Shown here: piece after piece, positions 52,180 to 63,133 of the stretch
Position numbering within the stretch: position 1 is the stretch's first letter
Layout of the letters: each line of letters starts with the position of its first letter
Source of the DNA: Paracoccaceae bacterium
GTDB taxonomy: Bacteria > Pseudomonadota > Alphaproteobacteria > Rhodobacterales > Rhodobacteraceae
Length of the DNA: 64,000 nt
NCBI GenBank assembly: GCA_024636555.1
Contig: JAGXGW010000061.1
Location: forward strand, 124,001 to 188,000
Direction: 5' to 3'
Notes under the pieces: generated by a model
Databases searched by the model: none
Seen by the model: the letters and a program-made list of their open reading frames with translations, nothing else
What the model was told of the DNA's origin: nothing
Program-made: the position numbers and the translations under genes

Positions 52180-53222
52180 GGGACGGTGCGGGCGCAGGCA
52201 TCCGCTACCCATGGGAGGCACCGCCCGAGAATGGTCAGGCGATCGAGGTTGCCGAAGGTGTCCTATGGATCAGGTTGCCGCTGCCGATGGCGCTGGACCA
52301 CGTCAATATCTACGCACTGGACGAGGGCGATCACTGGAGCATCGTCGATACCGGATTCCATTCGCGCAAATCCGTGGCGATCTGGGAGGCGCTGCTGGCC
52401 GGAGTGCTGGGCGGCAAGCCCGTTGGAAGGGTGATCCTGACGCATCATCATCCTGACCATGTGGGCATGGCGGGCTGGCTGATGGAGCATCAGGGGGCCA
52501 CGCTGTGGACGACGCGCACGGCCTTTCTGATGGCGCGTATGTTGATCCTCGATGTCGAGGAAAAGCCCAGCCCGCAAGCCTTGACCTATTGGCAAAGCGC
52601 CGGGATGGACCCGGAGATCTATGCCAAACGCGCGGCGGAACGACCCTTCAACTTTGCCGATATCGCCTATCCCTTGCCGGTCGGCTATACGCGGCTGCAA
52701 CAGGACGATGTGCTCCGCGCCGGCGGGCGCGACTGGGATGTACATATCGGGGCGGGCCATGCGCCGGAGCATCTGACTCTGTGGAGCCGCGACTGCAATC
52801 TTGTGCTGTCGGGCGATCAGATCCTGTCATCGATCAGCCCCAATATCGGCGTCTATCCCGCAGAGCCGGAAGCCGATCCGCTGGCCGATTGGCTCGAGGC
52901 CTGCGAGCGCTTGTCAGGCCTTGCGCGCGAGGATCATCTGGTGCTGGGCGGGCACAAGCTGCCCTTTACCGGATTGCCGTTCCGCATGCGCCAACTGATC
53001 GAGAACCACCATGGCGCGCTGCGCCGCCTGCTTTCGCATCTGAAACAACCCTGCACCGCGGCGGAGTGTTTCGCGCCGCTGTTCAAGCGCAAGATCGATG
53101 CCGGAACCTATGGTCTGGCGCTGGTCGAATCGGTGGCGCATCTGAATCATCTGCACAAACTGGGGCAGGTGTCGCGCGTCAGGCGTGCGGACGGGGCGTG
53201 GCTCTGGCAAACGCAGCACTGA
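52176..53222 (+). CDS. MBL-fold metallo-hydrolase
   Basis: 348 residues starting at GTG 52176, which overlaps the acyl-CoA dehydrogenase stop (GTGA). The metal-binding motif TLTHHHPDHVGMAG (HxHxDH), IVDTGF, GHAPEHLTLW and LSGDQIL are present; a C-terminal helical domain (about residues 260-348) follows, as in the class coupled to acyl-CoA dehydrogenases. It may hydrolyse a thioester product of the upstream enzyme, which is inference from the coupling. Confidence 0.88.
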   Translation: MRDGAGAGIRYPWEAPPENGQAIEVAEGVLWIRLPLPMALDHVNIYALDEGDHWSIVDTGFHSRKSVAIWEALLAGVLGGKPVGRVILTHHHPDHVGMAGWLMEHQGATLWTTRTAFLMARMLILDVEEKPSPQALTYWQSAGMDPEIYAKRAAERPFNFADIAYPLPVGYTRLQQDDVLRAGGRDWDVHIGAGHAPEHLTLWSRDCNLVLSGDQILSSISPNIGVYPAEPEADPLADWLEACERLSGLAREDHLVLGGHKLPFTGLPFRMRQLIENHHGALRRLLSHLKQPCTAAECFAPLFKRKIDAGTYGLALVESVAHLNHLHKLGQVSRVRRADGAWLWQTQH

Positions 53223-53356
53223 GAAACGCGACTTGGAAAATAGGTAAAAATCATGTGTCTGCGGTGTTTTGACTGGATGACAGGGATGCCGCAATGCGAT
53301 ATGCGGTCTGTGAATTTGTGTCTGACGGCACGCGTTTGCTGAGAAGGAATATTCCG

Positions 53357-53491
53357 ATGGCCGAGAACAAGCATGGCGAAATGGACACGACGCAACAGGA
53401 AAAGACCTTTGAGGGTTTTGTCCGTGTTTCCGTGTGGGGCGTTGTCGTGAGTATCGGCATCCTTCTGTTTCTGGCGCTGTTCAACAGTTGA
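53357..53491 (+). CDS. aa3-type cytochrome c oxidase subunit IV
   Basis: 44 residues from ATG 53357 (MAENKHGEMDTTQQEKTF), with AAGGAA upstream; the frame is open to 53294 but the short form is the known size. One membrane helix (VWGVVVSIGILLFLALF) follows the conserved TTQQEKTFEGFVRV. It matches the single-helix fourth subunit of Rhodobacter/Paracoccus aa3 oxidases; its loss is tolerated in Paracoccus. Other oxidase genes are not in the window. Confidence 0.88.
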   Translation: MAENKHGEMDTTQQEKTFEGFVRVSVWGVVVSIGILLFLALFNS

Positions 53492-53529
53492 TCATCACAG
53501 GCCAGCGCGGTTGCGGTAAAGGGTAGCTG

Positions 53530-54207
53530 ATGCATTTGTCACGCTTCGTGCTGGCTGTCATGGTTCTGACAGGCCTCTCTGCCTGTGCGCCCAAGCCCGA
53601 ACCCTCCCAGTCCATGCCCGATGCGGAGATCGCGGCGGCGGCCTATCGCCACGATGGCTCGCCCAAGCTGACATTGTTCACAATGATCAACAACGCCAAC
53701 GGGTCAGGCGCGCATACCTCGCTCATGGTCAACGGCAGCCAGCGGGTGATTTTCGATCCGGCAGGGTCGTTCCGGCATCCGCGGATTGCCGCGAAAAACG
53801 ACATTGTTTTCGGTGTGACGCCGATGATGGCCGACACCTACACGCGCTTCCATGCGCGCGAGACATTCCATGTGATCGTTCAGGAGGTCGACGTCAGCGC
53901 AGAGGTGGCGGAGGATATCCTGCGTCGTGTGCTGGCGACGGGGCCTGTGCCAAAGGCGCAATGCGCGCTGAGCACCTCGACGATCCTTGGTGATGTACCG
54001 GGGCTGGGCGGGCCGATCCGCAAGACATGGTTCCCCAAGAACCTGGCCGGTCAGTTCGGACGTCTGCCCGGCGCCACCACCGAAAAGCTTTACGAGTACG
54101 ACGATGCGGACCGTTTCAAGGCGCTCGAAGCATTCGATGCGGATCGCGTCAGAGCGTCCCGCGCCGCATCGGAAGAGACGCCGTCCACGGCGGCTCTGTT
54201 CGATTAG
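53530..54207 (+). CDS. Predicted lipoprotein of unknown function
   Basis: 225 residues. Signal peptide with lipobox LSAC (MHLSRFVLAVMVLTGLSAC, Cys19 the acylated residue), so anchored in a membrane. The body (LTLFTMINNANGSGAHTSLM, MVNGSQRVIFDPAGSF, VPKAQCALSTSTILGDVPG) has the look of a conserved papain-like or LCP-unrelated fold I cannot name; His in GAHTSLM and Cys in PKAQCALST could be catalytic in principle, which is speculative. 38 bases after the oxidase gene. Confidence 0.75.
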   Translation: MHLSRFVLAVMVLTGLSACAPKPEPSQSMPDAEIAAAAYRHDGSPKLTLFTMINNANGSGAHTSLMVNGSQRVIFDPAGSFRHPRIAAKNDIVFGVTPMMADTYTRFHARETFHVIVQEVDVSAEVAEDILRRVLATGPVPKAQCALSTSTILGDVPGLGGPIRKTWFPKNLAGQFGRLPGATTEKLYEYDDADRFKALEAFDADRVRASRAASEETPSTAALFD

Positions 54208-54528
54208 AGTGTTCGCCACCTGACGACAGGTTCCCGCGTCATGGCGATGGGGTCGCGACAAGCAGCTATGTGGGACATTTCCGCCGTTCAAGTCTGCTCA
54301 CGCGCGGAACAAGGCGCGAAGCGCCGCCGCGCATCGCCGGGCCGCGCCCCCCGGCACGGCGATTTGGCAGATGCAGTCGCAGGTCTAAAGGTCAAGCGGA
54401 TTTGGCAGGCATAAACTGCCATACCGGAAAATGGCATCGCCGCACCACGGCCCCGCGCTGCACGGCTCGTTGACCCTGCGCTCAGGGCGCTAGGCAGAGA
54501 CAGGATATCTTGTATCCGGTGGCGAGCA
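54208..54528. repeat. Palindromic intergenic repeat family, copy B
   Basis: 321 bases without a gene between the convergent lipoprotein and azlD genes. It begins AGTGTTCGCCACCTGAC directly after the stop codon and ends with the inverse-like CCGGTGGCGAGCACT over the azlD stop. Its 45-base core (54301-54345) is identical in 44 positions to the minus strand of copy C at 56811-56855. Strong self-complementarity suggests a bidirectional terminator or mobile palindromic element. Confidence 0.7.
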
Positions 54529-54867
54529 CTAACCCAAAAGGTACAGCATCAGATAAAGCATGCCCGCGCCGCTGAAAATCGCGGCCAGCACGTTCTTGGT
54601 GGCATAGCCCACGGCCAGCGTGGTCAGCGCTGCCGCAAGGCGCGGCATGTCCAGAACGCCACCCGTGGCCGTCGGCCAGACCACCAGCGGCGCGACCAGC
54701 CCCGGCAGCACCGCCACGGCGGTGTAGCGCAGGTGGCGCATCACCCAGTCGGGCATCGGGCGGTCCCCGATCAGCCCCAGAAAGATGAAGCGCAGGCCGA
54801 AACTGCCCAGACCCAGCAGGATGATCACGGTCCAGAGCGTACCTTTGGCAATGGCTGGATCGGTCAT
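54529..54867 (-). CDS. azlD: AzlD-family branched-chain amino acid exporter small subunit
   Basis: 112 residues from ATG 54867, overlapping azlC by 4 bases. Three to four hydrophobic segments; typical features are LGSFGLRFIFLGLIGDRPMPD and YTAVAVLPGLVAPLVVW, LAVGYATKNVLAAIFSGAGM. Works with AzlC as a two-part exporter of branched-chain amino acids or analogues. Confidence 0.88.
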   Translation of the reverse strand: MTDPAIAKGTLWTVIILLGLGSFGLRFIFLGLIGDRPMPDWVMRHLRYTAVAVLPGLVAPLVVWPTATGGVLDMPRLAAALTTLAVGYATKNVLAAIFSGAGMLYLMLYLLG

Positions 54868-55577
54868 GTCTGCGCCCTCCGGCTCGTCCACAGCTCGACC
54901 TGTGCGCCGACGACCATGCCGCCGATCCCCGCGATGATCAGGCCAAGGTTGAAGGGCACGAAGACGAAGAGCAGCGCCAGAATGACCGAGGCTGTCGCGG
55001 CAGCGATATGGGCCAGCGTCCGCAGCGCCGGGGCGATCATCGCGATGAAGGTGATGGGCACGGCGAAATCCAGCGCCAGCCCGGCGGGCATGGCACTGCC
55101 GATCAACGCGCCGACCACGGTCATCGCATACCAGACCGGGATCACAGGGGTGACGGCGCCGAAATAGAAGGCCATCTTCTGCGCGGGCGTCCAGTCGTGG
55201 TTGCGCTCGTAGGCGAGGATCGAGCAGGCATAGGACTGGTCCACCATCATATAGGCGGCCAGTGCCCGCTGCCAGACCGGCGTCGCCCCCAGATGCGGCG
55301 TCAGGGATGCGGAATACATCGCCATCCGCAGGTTGACGGCGAGCGCCGAGGCCAGCACGATCACGGTGGGCGCATTTTCCTGCATCAGTTGCAGGGCGGT
55401 GAACTGTGCCGCTCCGGCGATGACGACAATCGAAAAAGCCAGTGTTTCCCACACGTTCAACCCGGCCTCGGTGGCAACAACACCAAACAGCAGCGCAAAA
55501 GGCGCGACAACCAGAATAAAGGGCGCGCCGTCGCGCACGCCCTTCCAATAGGCGGAATTGGTGGTGGAGACAGTCAT
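54864..55577 (-). CDS. azlC: AzlC-family branched-chain amino acid exporter large subunit
   Basis: 237 residues, seven to eight membrane segments. The family features FSIVVIAGAAQFTALQLM, ASALAVNLRMAMYSASLTPH and MMVDQSYACSILAYER are present. The gene is divergent from mobA with 59 bases between. With azlD it forms a complete exporter; regulation not evident. Confidence 0.9.
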   Translation of the reverse strand: MTVSTTNSAYWKGVRDGAPFILVVAPFALLFGVVATEAGLNVWETLAFSIVVIAGAAQFTALQLMQENAPTVIVLASALAVNLRMAMYSASLTPHLGATPVWQRALAAYMMVDQSYACSILAYERNHDWTPAQKMAFYFGAVTPVIPVWYAMTVVGALIGSAMPAGLALDFAVPITFIAMIAPALRTLAHIAAATASVILALLFVFVPFNLGLIIAGIGGMVVGAQVELWTSRRAQT

Positions 55578-55636
55578 CTTGTGCCTTTAGTACCAAGGGG
55601 TGAGACACCCCTAAGCGGTGGCATGAGGAGATTCAA

Positions 55637-56248
55637 TTGCCGATAGATCAGGTGGCAGGCGTGATCCTTGCCGGAGGGCAGGCGACCCGTATGGGCGGCG
55701 GGGACAAATGCCTGCTTTCGCTGGGTGGCGATGAAACCCTGCTGGAGCATATTGTCAGCCGGATCAGCCCGCAGGTTGCCTGTCTGGCGCTGAACGCCAA
55801 TGGTGATCCGTCCCGCTTTGCCGCGTCAACCCTGCCGGTTCTGCCGGATACGGTCACGGATGCAGGCCCTTTGGCGGGCGTTCTCGCAGCGATGCGCTGG
55901 GCGCAGGCACAGGGCTACGGTGCCGTCGTGACCGTGGCGGGTGATACGCCTTTCTTTCCCGCCGATCTGGTGGCGCGTCTGGCCGAAAGCCGTGCGGGAC
56001 AGCGCGTGGCAATGGCCGCGACCGACAGGCCGCATCCGGTCTTTGCCTTGTGGGATGTGTCGCTTGCGCGGGCTTTGGCGCAGGCCTTGGACAGTGGCAC
56101 GCGCCGTGTCGCGGCATTTGCCGAGGCGCAGGGCGCGGTGACGGTCAGGTTTCCGCAGGCAGGCGCGCTGGACCCGTTTTTCAACATCAATACGCCGGAC
56201 GATCTGGCGCAGGTGCAGCAGCTTTATCGCAAAAGGCAGGGTTCATGA
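55637..56248 (+). CDS. mobA: Molybdenum cofactor guanylyltransferase MobA
   Basis: 203 residues starting at TTG 55637, supported by GAGGAG at 55625-55630 and by lack of an ATG in range. MobA motif VAGVILAGGQATRMGGGDKCLL binds GTP; VVTVAGDTPFFPADL and INTPDDLAQ also match. It joins GMP to molybdopterin, giving the MGD form needed by the formate dehydrogenase in this window. Overlaps mobB by 4 bases. Confidence 0.92.
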   Translation: MPIDQVAGVILAGGQATRMGGGDKCLLSLGGDETLLEHIVSRISPQVACLALNANGDPSRFAASTLPVLPDTVTDAGPLAGVLAAMRWAQAQGYGAVVTVAGDTPFFPADLVARLAESRAGQRVAMAATDRPHPVFALWDVSLARALAQALDSGTRRVAAFAEAQGAVTVRFPQAGALDPFFNINTPDDLAQVQQLYRKRQGS

Positions 56249-56766
56249 GGGTTTACGGCGTCATCGGCTGGAAGAATTCCGGCAAGACCGGATTGATGGA
56301 GCGCCTGATCGCGGAATGCCGCGGGCGTGGATTGACCGTGTCCAGTATCAAACATGCGCATCATGCCTTTGATATCGACCAGCCCGGCAAGGACAGTTTC
56401 CGCCATCGGCAGGCAGGGGCGGGCGAGGTGCTGCTGGCCTCGCGTCATCGCTGGGTGCTGATGCATGAGAACGACCCCGCGACAGAGCCGCCGCTGGCGG
56501 AGCTTCTGGCGCGGCTGTCGCCCGTCGATCTGGTACTGGTCGAGGGCTACAAACGCGACAGCCATCCCAAGATCGAGGCGCATCGCGCAGCCACCGGGCA
56601 AAGGCTTGTGGCGCTGGATGATCCGACCGTGCGCGCGGGGGCGAGCGATGTGGCACAAGGCCTGCCGGAACAGGGCTGGCACGGCACCGGATTCGATCTG
56701 GACGATACCGCAGGCGTGGCGGATTTCATCCTGTCCGATCTGGGTCTGGGATCGGGTCGGGGCTAG
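56245..56766 (+). CDS. mobB: Molybdopterin-guanine dinucleotide biosynthesis adapter MobB
   Basis: 173 residues. The Walker A motif GWKNSGKTGLMERL at the N-terminus and LVEGYKRDSHPKIEAHR are typical MobB. A GTP-binding helper for MobA, not strictly essential. The gene overlaps mobA (ATGA) and its TAG stop is part of the repeat copy C that follows. Confidence 0.92.
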   Translation: MRVYGVIGWKNSGKTGLMERLIAECRGRGLTVSSIKHAHHAFDIDQPGKDSFRHRQAGAGEVLLASRHRWVLMHENDPATEPPLAELLARLSPVDLVLVEGYKRDSHPKIEAHRAATGQRLVALDDPTVRAGASDVAQGLPEQGWHGTGFDLDDTAGVADFILSDLGLGSGRG

Positions 56767-56909
56767 TGTTCGCCACCTGACACAAGATGCCCTATGACGG
56801 CCCGCAGTGGGCGGCCCGGCGATGCGCGGCGGCGCTTTGCGCCTTGTTCCGCGCGTGGCAAGCGTCCACGTGGGACGCTTTCGTGATGGGGCGGCGCTAG
56901 CGCGACCCG
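56764..56909. repeat. Palindromic intergenic repeat family, copy C
   Basis: Fills the convergent gap between mobB and the minus-strand membrane gene. It begins AGTGTTCGCCACCTGAC over the mobB stop, as copy B does, but its 45-base core (56811-56855) lies in opposite orientation to that of B. A shorter CGTCCCACGTGGACG-like inverted element is at 56871-56883 (GTCCACGTGGGAC). Confidence 0.7.
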
Positions 56910-57947
56910 CTAGTCAAAGATCCCCGCCACGCGGCCCAGCAGCATGAACGCGCGGGCGGTGCGTGTGTTGGACAGATCGGAGATTTCGGCATCGGTCGCC
57001 TCGGCTTCGAAAGCGGCGAATATCTTGTCGAAACGGCGCAGGAAGTGATGCGCCGCATCGCGGAAGATCGGGTCCTGCTTCATCCGCCCCGCCGTCAGCG
57101 CCAGCGACGAACGGTCGCGGATACCGCCCAAAGCGGCAATGGCGCGGCCCCGCTCGCCACCTGCAAAGCGTCGCCAGATTTCAGGGCGGGCCATATCGGG
57201 GCGCAGATCGTCCATGTAGATGCCATCCTGCGACAGCAGCGTGAGCACATCCTGACTGGCCTGCACAAGCTGTGCCGCCTGACGGTCCCGAAGGGCCTTT
57301 CGTAGCGCGGCAAAGCCTTCCTCATCCTCTGCTGTTTCGGGAAAGTTCATCGCGCGGATGAAATCCTCCCGCGACAGGGGCGGACCCATCTCCTCGGCGG
57401 GTGTGCCAAGGGGCAGGGCGGCCTGATGCTCGGCACCCGATTGCGCGGGAGCCTCCGGCTTGGGGCGCATCGGTGTTGCTTGCGGGCGGATGGAGGTGAA
57501 CTTGGCCAGCGCTGTCTCGGTTTTGCGCGTGGCGGCAGCAATTTCGTCGAGTTTGCGGGCGACAGAGGGCTCCGAGGACAATGCCCGGCCCTGCGACTGC
57601 GACACATAGGCATGGCGAATCGCGTCGATCGCGGCCTGCAGGCGCTGGCTTTCCTCGCGCATGATGCGGCTGGCGCGGGCGGCCGTAGCGCCCACCCAGA
57701 TCATGGCCACCGGCATGAAGATGGCCAAAACCGTCATCATAAACCGCAGCGCACCGCTGTCATCGGTGCTTTGGCTCGCAGGGGTGAACAGGAAAAACAG
57801 CCCGCACCCCAGCAACCACAGCAGCGACAGTGCGATGGCAATCACTTCGATCGACGTCATCTGCGATGACCGCGTGCGGTCATAAATCCCCGGCGGAGTG
57901 GAATTGCCGTCCTGTTTGCCGACCATGGGCCTGATTTTCCCGTTCAA
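56910..57947 (-). CDS. Two-helix membrane protein with cytoplasmic tail, unknown function
   Basis: 345 residues; Met8 at 57926 is an alternative start. Two membrane helices (VIAIALSLLWLLGCGLFFLF and MMTVLAIFMPVAMIWVGATA) are followed by a helical region (SRIMREESQRLQAAIDAIRH), a Pro-rich linker and a C-terminal helical domain (EDFIRAMNFPETAEDEEGF, FLRRFDKIFAAFEAEATDAE). Conserved-looking but no family recognised. The stop is followed by repeat copy C; greA is directly upstream in the same direction (6 bases). Confidence 0.78.
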   Translation of the reverse strand: MNGKIRPMVGKQDGNSTPPGIYDRTRSSQMTSIEVIAIALSLLWLLGCGLFFLFTPASQSTDDSGALRFMMTVLAIFMPVAMIWVGATAARASRIMREESQRLQAAIDAIRHAYVSQSQGRALSSEPSVARKLDEIAAATRKTETALAKFTSIRPQATPMRPKPEAPAQSGAEHQAALPLGTPAEEMGPPLSREDFIRAMNFPETAEDEEGFAALRKALRDRQAAQLVQASQDVLTLLSQDGIYMDDLRPDMARPEIWRRFAGGERGRAIAALGGIRDRSSLALTAGRMKQDPIFRDAAHHFLRRFDKIFAAFEAEATDAEISDLSNTRTARAFMLLGRVAGIFD

Positions 57948-57953
57948 GAAGGC

Positions 57954-58424
57954 TTAAACATACGAGATTTTGAGAATTTCGTAAGACTTCTCTCCACCCG
58001 GTGTGCGTACCTCGACGGAATCACCCTCTTCCTTGCCGATCAGCGCGCGCGCGATGGGCGATCTAATGTTCAACAGGCCTTTTTCGATGCTGGCCTCGTG
58101 CTCTCCCACGATCTGCCATGTCTTTTCTTCCTCGGTATCCTCGTCCACTAGCGTCACGGTGGCACCGAACTTGATCGCACCGGACAGGGATTTCGGGTCG
58201 ATTACCTCGGCCAGAGAAATGACGCCTTCGAGTTCCTTGATGCGCCCCTCGATGAAGGACTGTTTCTCGCGGGCGGAATGATACTCGGCATTCTCCGACA
58301 GGTCGCCGTGCTCGCGTGCCTCGGCAATGGCCTTGATGATCGCGGGGCGTTCGACGGATTTCAACTGTTTAAGCTCGATTTCCAGCGCAGAATGCCCGGC
58401 GCGGGTCATAGGTATTTTTTCCAT
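57954..58424 (-). CDS. greA: Transcription elongation factor GreA
   Basis: 156 residues from ATG 58424 ([18 protein letters not shown]); the open frame upstream to 58568 is not family-like. The N-terminal coiled-coil with [21 protein letters not shown] carries the acidic tip that rescues backtracked RNA polymerase; the C-terminal FKBP-like domain ([34 protein letters not shown]) follows. Divergent from the ETF-QO gene, with a 248-base shared upstream region. Confidence 0.95.
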   Translation of the reverse strand: MEKIPMTRAGHSALEIELKQLKSVERPAIIKAIAEAREHGDLSENAEYHSAREKQSFIEGRIKELEGVISLAEVIDPKSLSGAIKFGATVTLVDEDTEEEKTWQIVGEHEASIEKGLLNIRSPIARALIGKEEGDSVEVRTPGGEKSYEILKISYV

Positions 58425-58533
58425 CAACGGGTTCCGTATTCTTGAGCTGTGGGAAGGTGGCCGGTTTGAAATCAGGTTTTGGTGCGCTACACCCTGCCCT
58501 AGGCGATACAAGCTTTGCAATAGGAGAAGGCAG

Positions 58534-58568
58534 GTTGCGGCGCAACAACCCCAAACCGGTTTGCGCAA
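58534..58568. promoter_or_regulatory. TTGCGCAA-type palindromes between greA and ETF-QO
   Basis: GTTGCG-G-CGCAAC (58534-58546) is followed by TTGCGCAA (58561-58568), two related palindromes 14 bases apart in the divergent upstream region. They could bind one regulator dimer each; identity unknown. Confidence 0.4.
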
Positions 58569-58672
58569 CCTTTCAACGCTCTATAACGTTGTGTCGCAAT
58601 TGACGCCCGATGCTGCGGCGCGGTAACCATCGCAGCAACAATATTGCGCGCACTTTAAAAAAGAGGCCAGCC

Positions 58673-60322
<1,650 letters not shown>

Positions 60323-60508
60323 TCGCGGGGCAAACAGGCACCCTGCACGGTGAAGCGGCGCAAACCTGATCATTTTCCCGCGATCTGGGCGGGGAAACGG
60401 CACCTCGCATTGCACTTATGCGCGGAAGCGCTAGGGTCGGTTTTGTGTTTGAGGAACCGTGGATCAATCTGCGGCATCGGGCACGGGTATCTGGCAGGAG
60501 GACGTGCA

Positions 60509-62227
60509 GTGGCGGGCAGATATGTGGCAGGGCGCGCAACGATTGTTGCACTATGTGCAAGCTTGTTGGGGGCCGGACTGTCGGCACCTCTCGCGGCTGC
60601 GCCCAATACCGGCGCCTACTTGGCAGCGCGTCAGGCCATCATCATGGGCGATTACAAGGCGGCGGCTGACAATTTCACCCGCGCCCTGACACGCGATCCC
60701 GGCAACCCGATGTTGCTGGAGAACGCGGTTTTGTCATTTCTGTCACTCGGCGATCTGGATCGCGCGCTGCCCATTGCACAAAGGATGGAGGCCGATGGCG
60801 TGCAAAGTCAGGCCGCCAGCATGGTGCTGACGGCGGCCGAGGTGCTGGCCGGTGACTTTGACAGCATTCTGACGCGCATGGCCGAAGAGCGAGGAATGGG
60901 GCCGCTGGTCGATGGTTTGACCATTCCCTGGGCCTATATGGGCAAGGGCGAGGTTGCCGCCGCACTGGCCGCCTTCGACAGGCTGGCCGAGCAAAGCGAC
61001 CTCGGGCCTTTCGCCTATTACAACAAGGCGCTGGCACTTGCGCTCGTCGGAGATTTCGAGGCTGCCGAAGCCCTGTTCGCGGCCGAAGCGGGCGGTCCGT
61101 TGCAAATGACCCGGCGTGCGGCCATCGCGCGGGCGCAGATCTTGAGCCAGCTTGACCGCGACGAAGACGCGGTGAAAATGCTTGACCAGATGTTCGGCTC
61201 CGATCTTGATCCCGCTCTGGCCGCGCTTCGCACAGCGCTGACCGAGGGTACGTTGCTGCCCTTCGATCTGATCACCACGCCTGCCGATGGCATTGCCGAG
61301 GTGTTCCACGTTGTCGCGACCTTCCTGCGGCGCGAGGCGGGCGATGAGTACACCTTGCTGTTTTCGCGGGTCGCGGAACATCTGCGCCGGGATCACACCG
61401 ATACGATTTTGCTGAGCGCAACCCTGCTGGAATCGATGGATCGGCTTGAACTGGCGGCGGCCACCTATGCAAAGGTGCCGCGCGAGGATCCATCCTTCCA
61501 TGCCGCAGAACTGGGCCGCGCCGAGGCGATGCGCAAACTCGACCGTGTGGAAACCGCAGAGGAGGTGTTGACACAACTGTCCCGCACCCACAGTTCCTTG
61601 CCGATTGTGCATGTGAGCCTTGGCGATCTGATGCGTCAGTTGGAACGGTTCGACGATGCGGTGCGTGCCTATGACAAGGCGCTTGCGCTGTATGACGGGC
61701 CGGAAGCCAACCAGTGGTTCATCTATTATGCCCGCGCCATCTCCTACGAGCGGCAAAACAACTGGCCCGAGGCCGAGGCGGACTTTCGCATGGCGCTGGA
61801 GCTCAATCCCGATCAGCCGCAGGTGCTGAACTATCTGGGCTATTCGCTGGTGGAACAGAAGGTGAAGCTTGACGAGGCGCTGGATATGATCGAGCGCGCG
61901 GTCGGCGCCCGTCCCGACAGTGGCTATATCGTCGACAGCCTCGGATGGGTCCTCTACCGGTTGGGTCGTTACGAGGAAGCCATCATCCATATGGAGCGCG
62001 CCGCCGAGCTGATGCCGGTGGACCCGATCGTGAACGACCATCTGGGCGATGTTCTCTGGGCGGTCGGGCGCACCCGCGAGGCGCAGTTCCAATGGACGCG
62101 CGCGCTGTCCTTCGATCCCGAAGACAAGGACGCGGCCCGCATCCGTCGCAAGCTGGAAGTCGGGCTGGACGTCGTGCTGGAAGAAGAAGGCGCGCAACCT
62201 CTGTCACAGGTCGCCAATGGCAACTGA
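60509..62227 (+). CDS. Exported tetratricopeptide-repeat protein
   Basis: 572 residues. The frame is open from 60350, but GTG 60509 is chosen: GGAGGA lies 6 bases upstream and the product then opens with a signal peptide ([20 protein letters not shown], cleavage near LAAA). About ten TPR-like repeats follow (for example [24 protein letters not shown]-type helices in [20 protein letters not shown] and [20 protein letters not shown]). Such proteins form assembly scaffolds in the envelope. It overlaps ispE by 11 bases, so it is co-translated with it, though the link in function is unclear. Confidence 0.88.
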   Translation: MAGRYVAGRATIVALCASLLGAGLSAPLAAAPNTGAYLAARQAIIMGDYKAAADNFTRALTRDPGNPMLLENAVLSFLSLGDLDRALPIAQRMEADGVQSQAASMVLTAAEVLAGDFDSILTRMAEERGMGPLVDGLTIPWAYMGKGEVAAALAAFDRLAEQSDLGPFAYYNKALALALVGDFEAAEALFAAEAGGPLQMTRRAAIARAQILSQLDRDEDAVKMLDQMFGSDLDPALAALRTALTEGTLLPFDLITTPADGIAEVFHVVATFLRREAGDEYTLLFSRVAEHLRRDHTDTILLSATLLESMDRLELAAATYAKVPREDPSFHAAELGRAEAMRKLDRVETAEEVLTQLSRTHSSLPIVHVSLGDLMRQLERFDDAVRAYDKALALYDGPEANQWFIYYARAISYERQNNWPEAEADFRMALELNPDQPQVLNYLGYSLVEQKVKLDEALDMIERAVGARPDSGYIVDSLGWVLYRLGRYEEAIIHMERAAELMPVDPIVNDHLGDVLWAVGRTREAQFQWTRALSFDPEDKDAARIRRKLEVGLDVVLEEEGAQPLSQVANGN

Positions 62228-63068
62228 ACAGGGTGGCCATTCCGGCCTCCATGTCGAATTTGCTCCTGCCAAGATCAATCTGACGCTGCACGTCACCGGA
62301 CAGCGCGATGACGGCTACCACCTGCTCGACAGTCTGGTGGTTTTTGCCGATATCGGCGACCGGCTGAGCCTGGCCTTGTCCGACGCGCCTTGCCTCACGG
62401 TCTCGGGCCCGATGGCCGCTGGCGTGCCTTCGGGCGACGACAATCTGGTGCTGCGCGCCGCCCGTGCGGTGGGCCTTTGCATGGACATCCGGCTGGAGAA
62501 ACACCTGCCCGCAGCGGCAGGCATAGGGGGCGGTTCCTCGGATGCGGCGGCGGTGTTGCGGGGGGCCGTGGCACTGGCGCAGGGGCAGGCTCTGCCGTCA
62601 GATGCGGGGCTGTCGCTGGGCGCGGATGTTCCGGTCTGCCTGACAGCGCGCGCGGCCCGCATGTCCGGCATTGGCGAGGGTGTCACCCCGGTTGCCGGAT
62701 TTCCGCCTTTGCATGCGGTGCTGGTCAATCCCGGTGTCGCGGTCTCCACCGCGCAGATCTTCGGCAGCCTTGACCGCAAGGATAATCCGCCGATGCCTGC
62801 GCATCTGCCTGTATGGCATGACGCAGCAGGCTTGGCTGCATGGCTGCGCGGGCAGCGCAACGACATGCAGCCTGCCGCCATCGCGCAAGCCCCTGTCGTC
62901 GCAGAGGTGATTGCCGCCATCGAGGCCACGGATGACTGTCTGCTGGCGCGTATGTCCGGATCAGGGGCGACCTGTTTCGGCCTCTACGCTGATGCCGCCC
63001 GCGCCAATGCGGCGCAGCAAAAACTGACACGGCCCGGCTGGTGGGTGCATGCGGTGCGCCTGACCTAG
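62217..63068 (+). CDS. ispE: 4-(cytidine 5'-diphospho)-2-C-methyl-D-erythritol kinase
   Basis: 283 residues from ATG 62217 ([18 protein letters not shown]). The GHMP-kinase ATP motif [20 protein letters not shown], the N-terminal [20 protein letters not shown] and the C-terminal [16 protein letters not shown] are clear. Fourth step of the MEP isoprenoid route, supplying the prenyl units used by the polyprenyl synthase encoded next to it on the opposite strand and by UbiA. Confidence 0.95.
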   Translation: MATEQGGHSGLHVEFAPAKINLTLHVTGQRDDGYHLLDSLVVFADIGDRLSLALSDAPCLTVSGPMAAGVPSGDDNLVLRAARAVGLCMDIRLEKHLPAAAGIGGGSSDAAAVLRGAVALAQGQALPSDAGLSLGADVPVCLTARAARMSGIGEGVTPVAGFPPLHAVLVNPGVAVSTAQIFGSLDRKDNPPMPAHLPVWHDAAGLAAWLRGQRNDMQPAAIAQAPVVAEVIAAIEATDDCLLARMSGSGATCFGLYADAARANAAQQKLTRPGWWVHAVRLT

Positions 63069-63089
63069 CACGGCGGGCAGAGGCCCAAG

Positions 63090-63129
63090 GCCGGAGCCTC
63101 CGGCGGGGATATTTCAGGCAAGCAGAAGC
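63090..63129 (+). repeat. Dispersed GGATATTT motif, copy 5, with hairpin
   Basis: GGATATTT, spacer CAG, GCAAGCAGAAGC at 63107-63129, directly preceded by the hairpin GCCGGAG-C-CTCCGGC (63090-63104). It lies between the convergent ends of ispE and the polyprenyl synthase gene. Confidence 0.65.
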
Positions 63130-63133
63130 AGGC

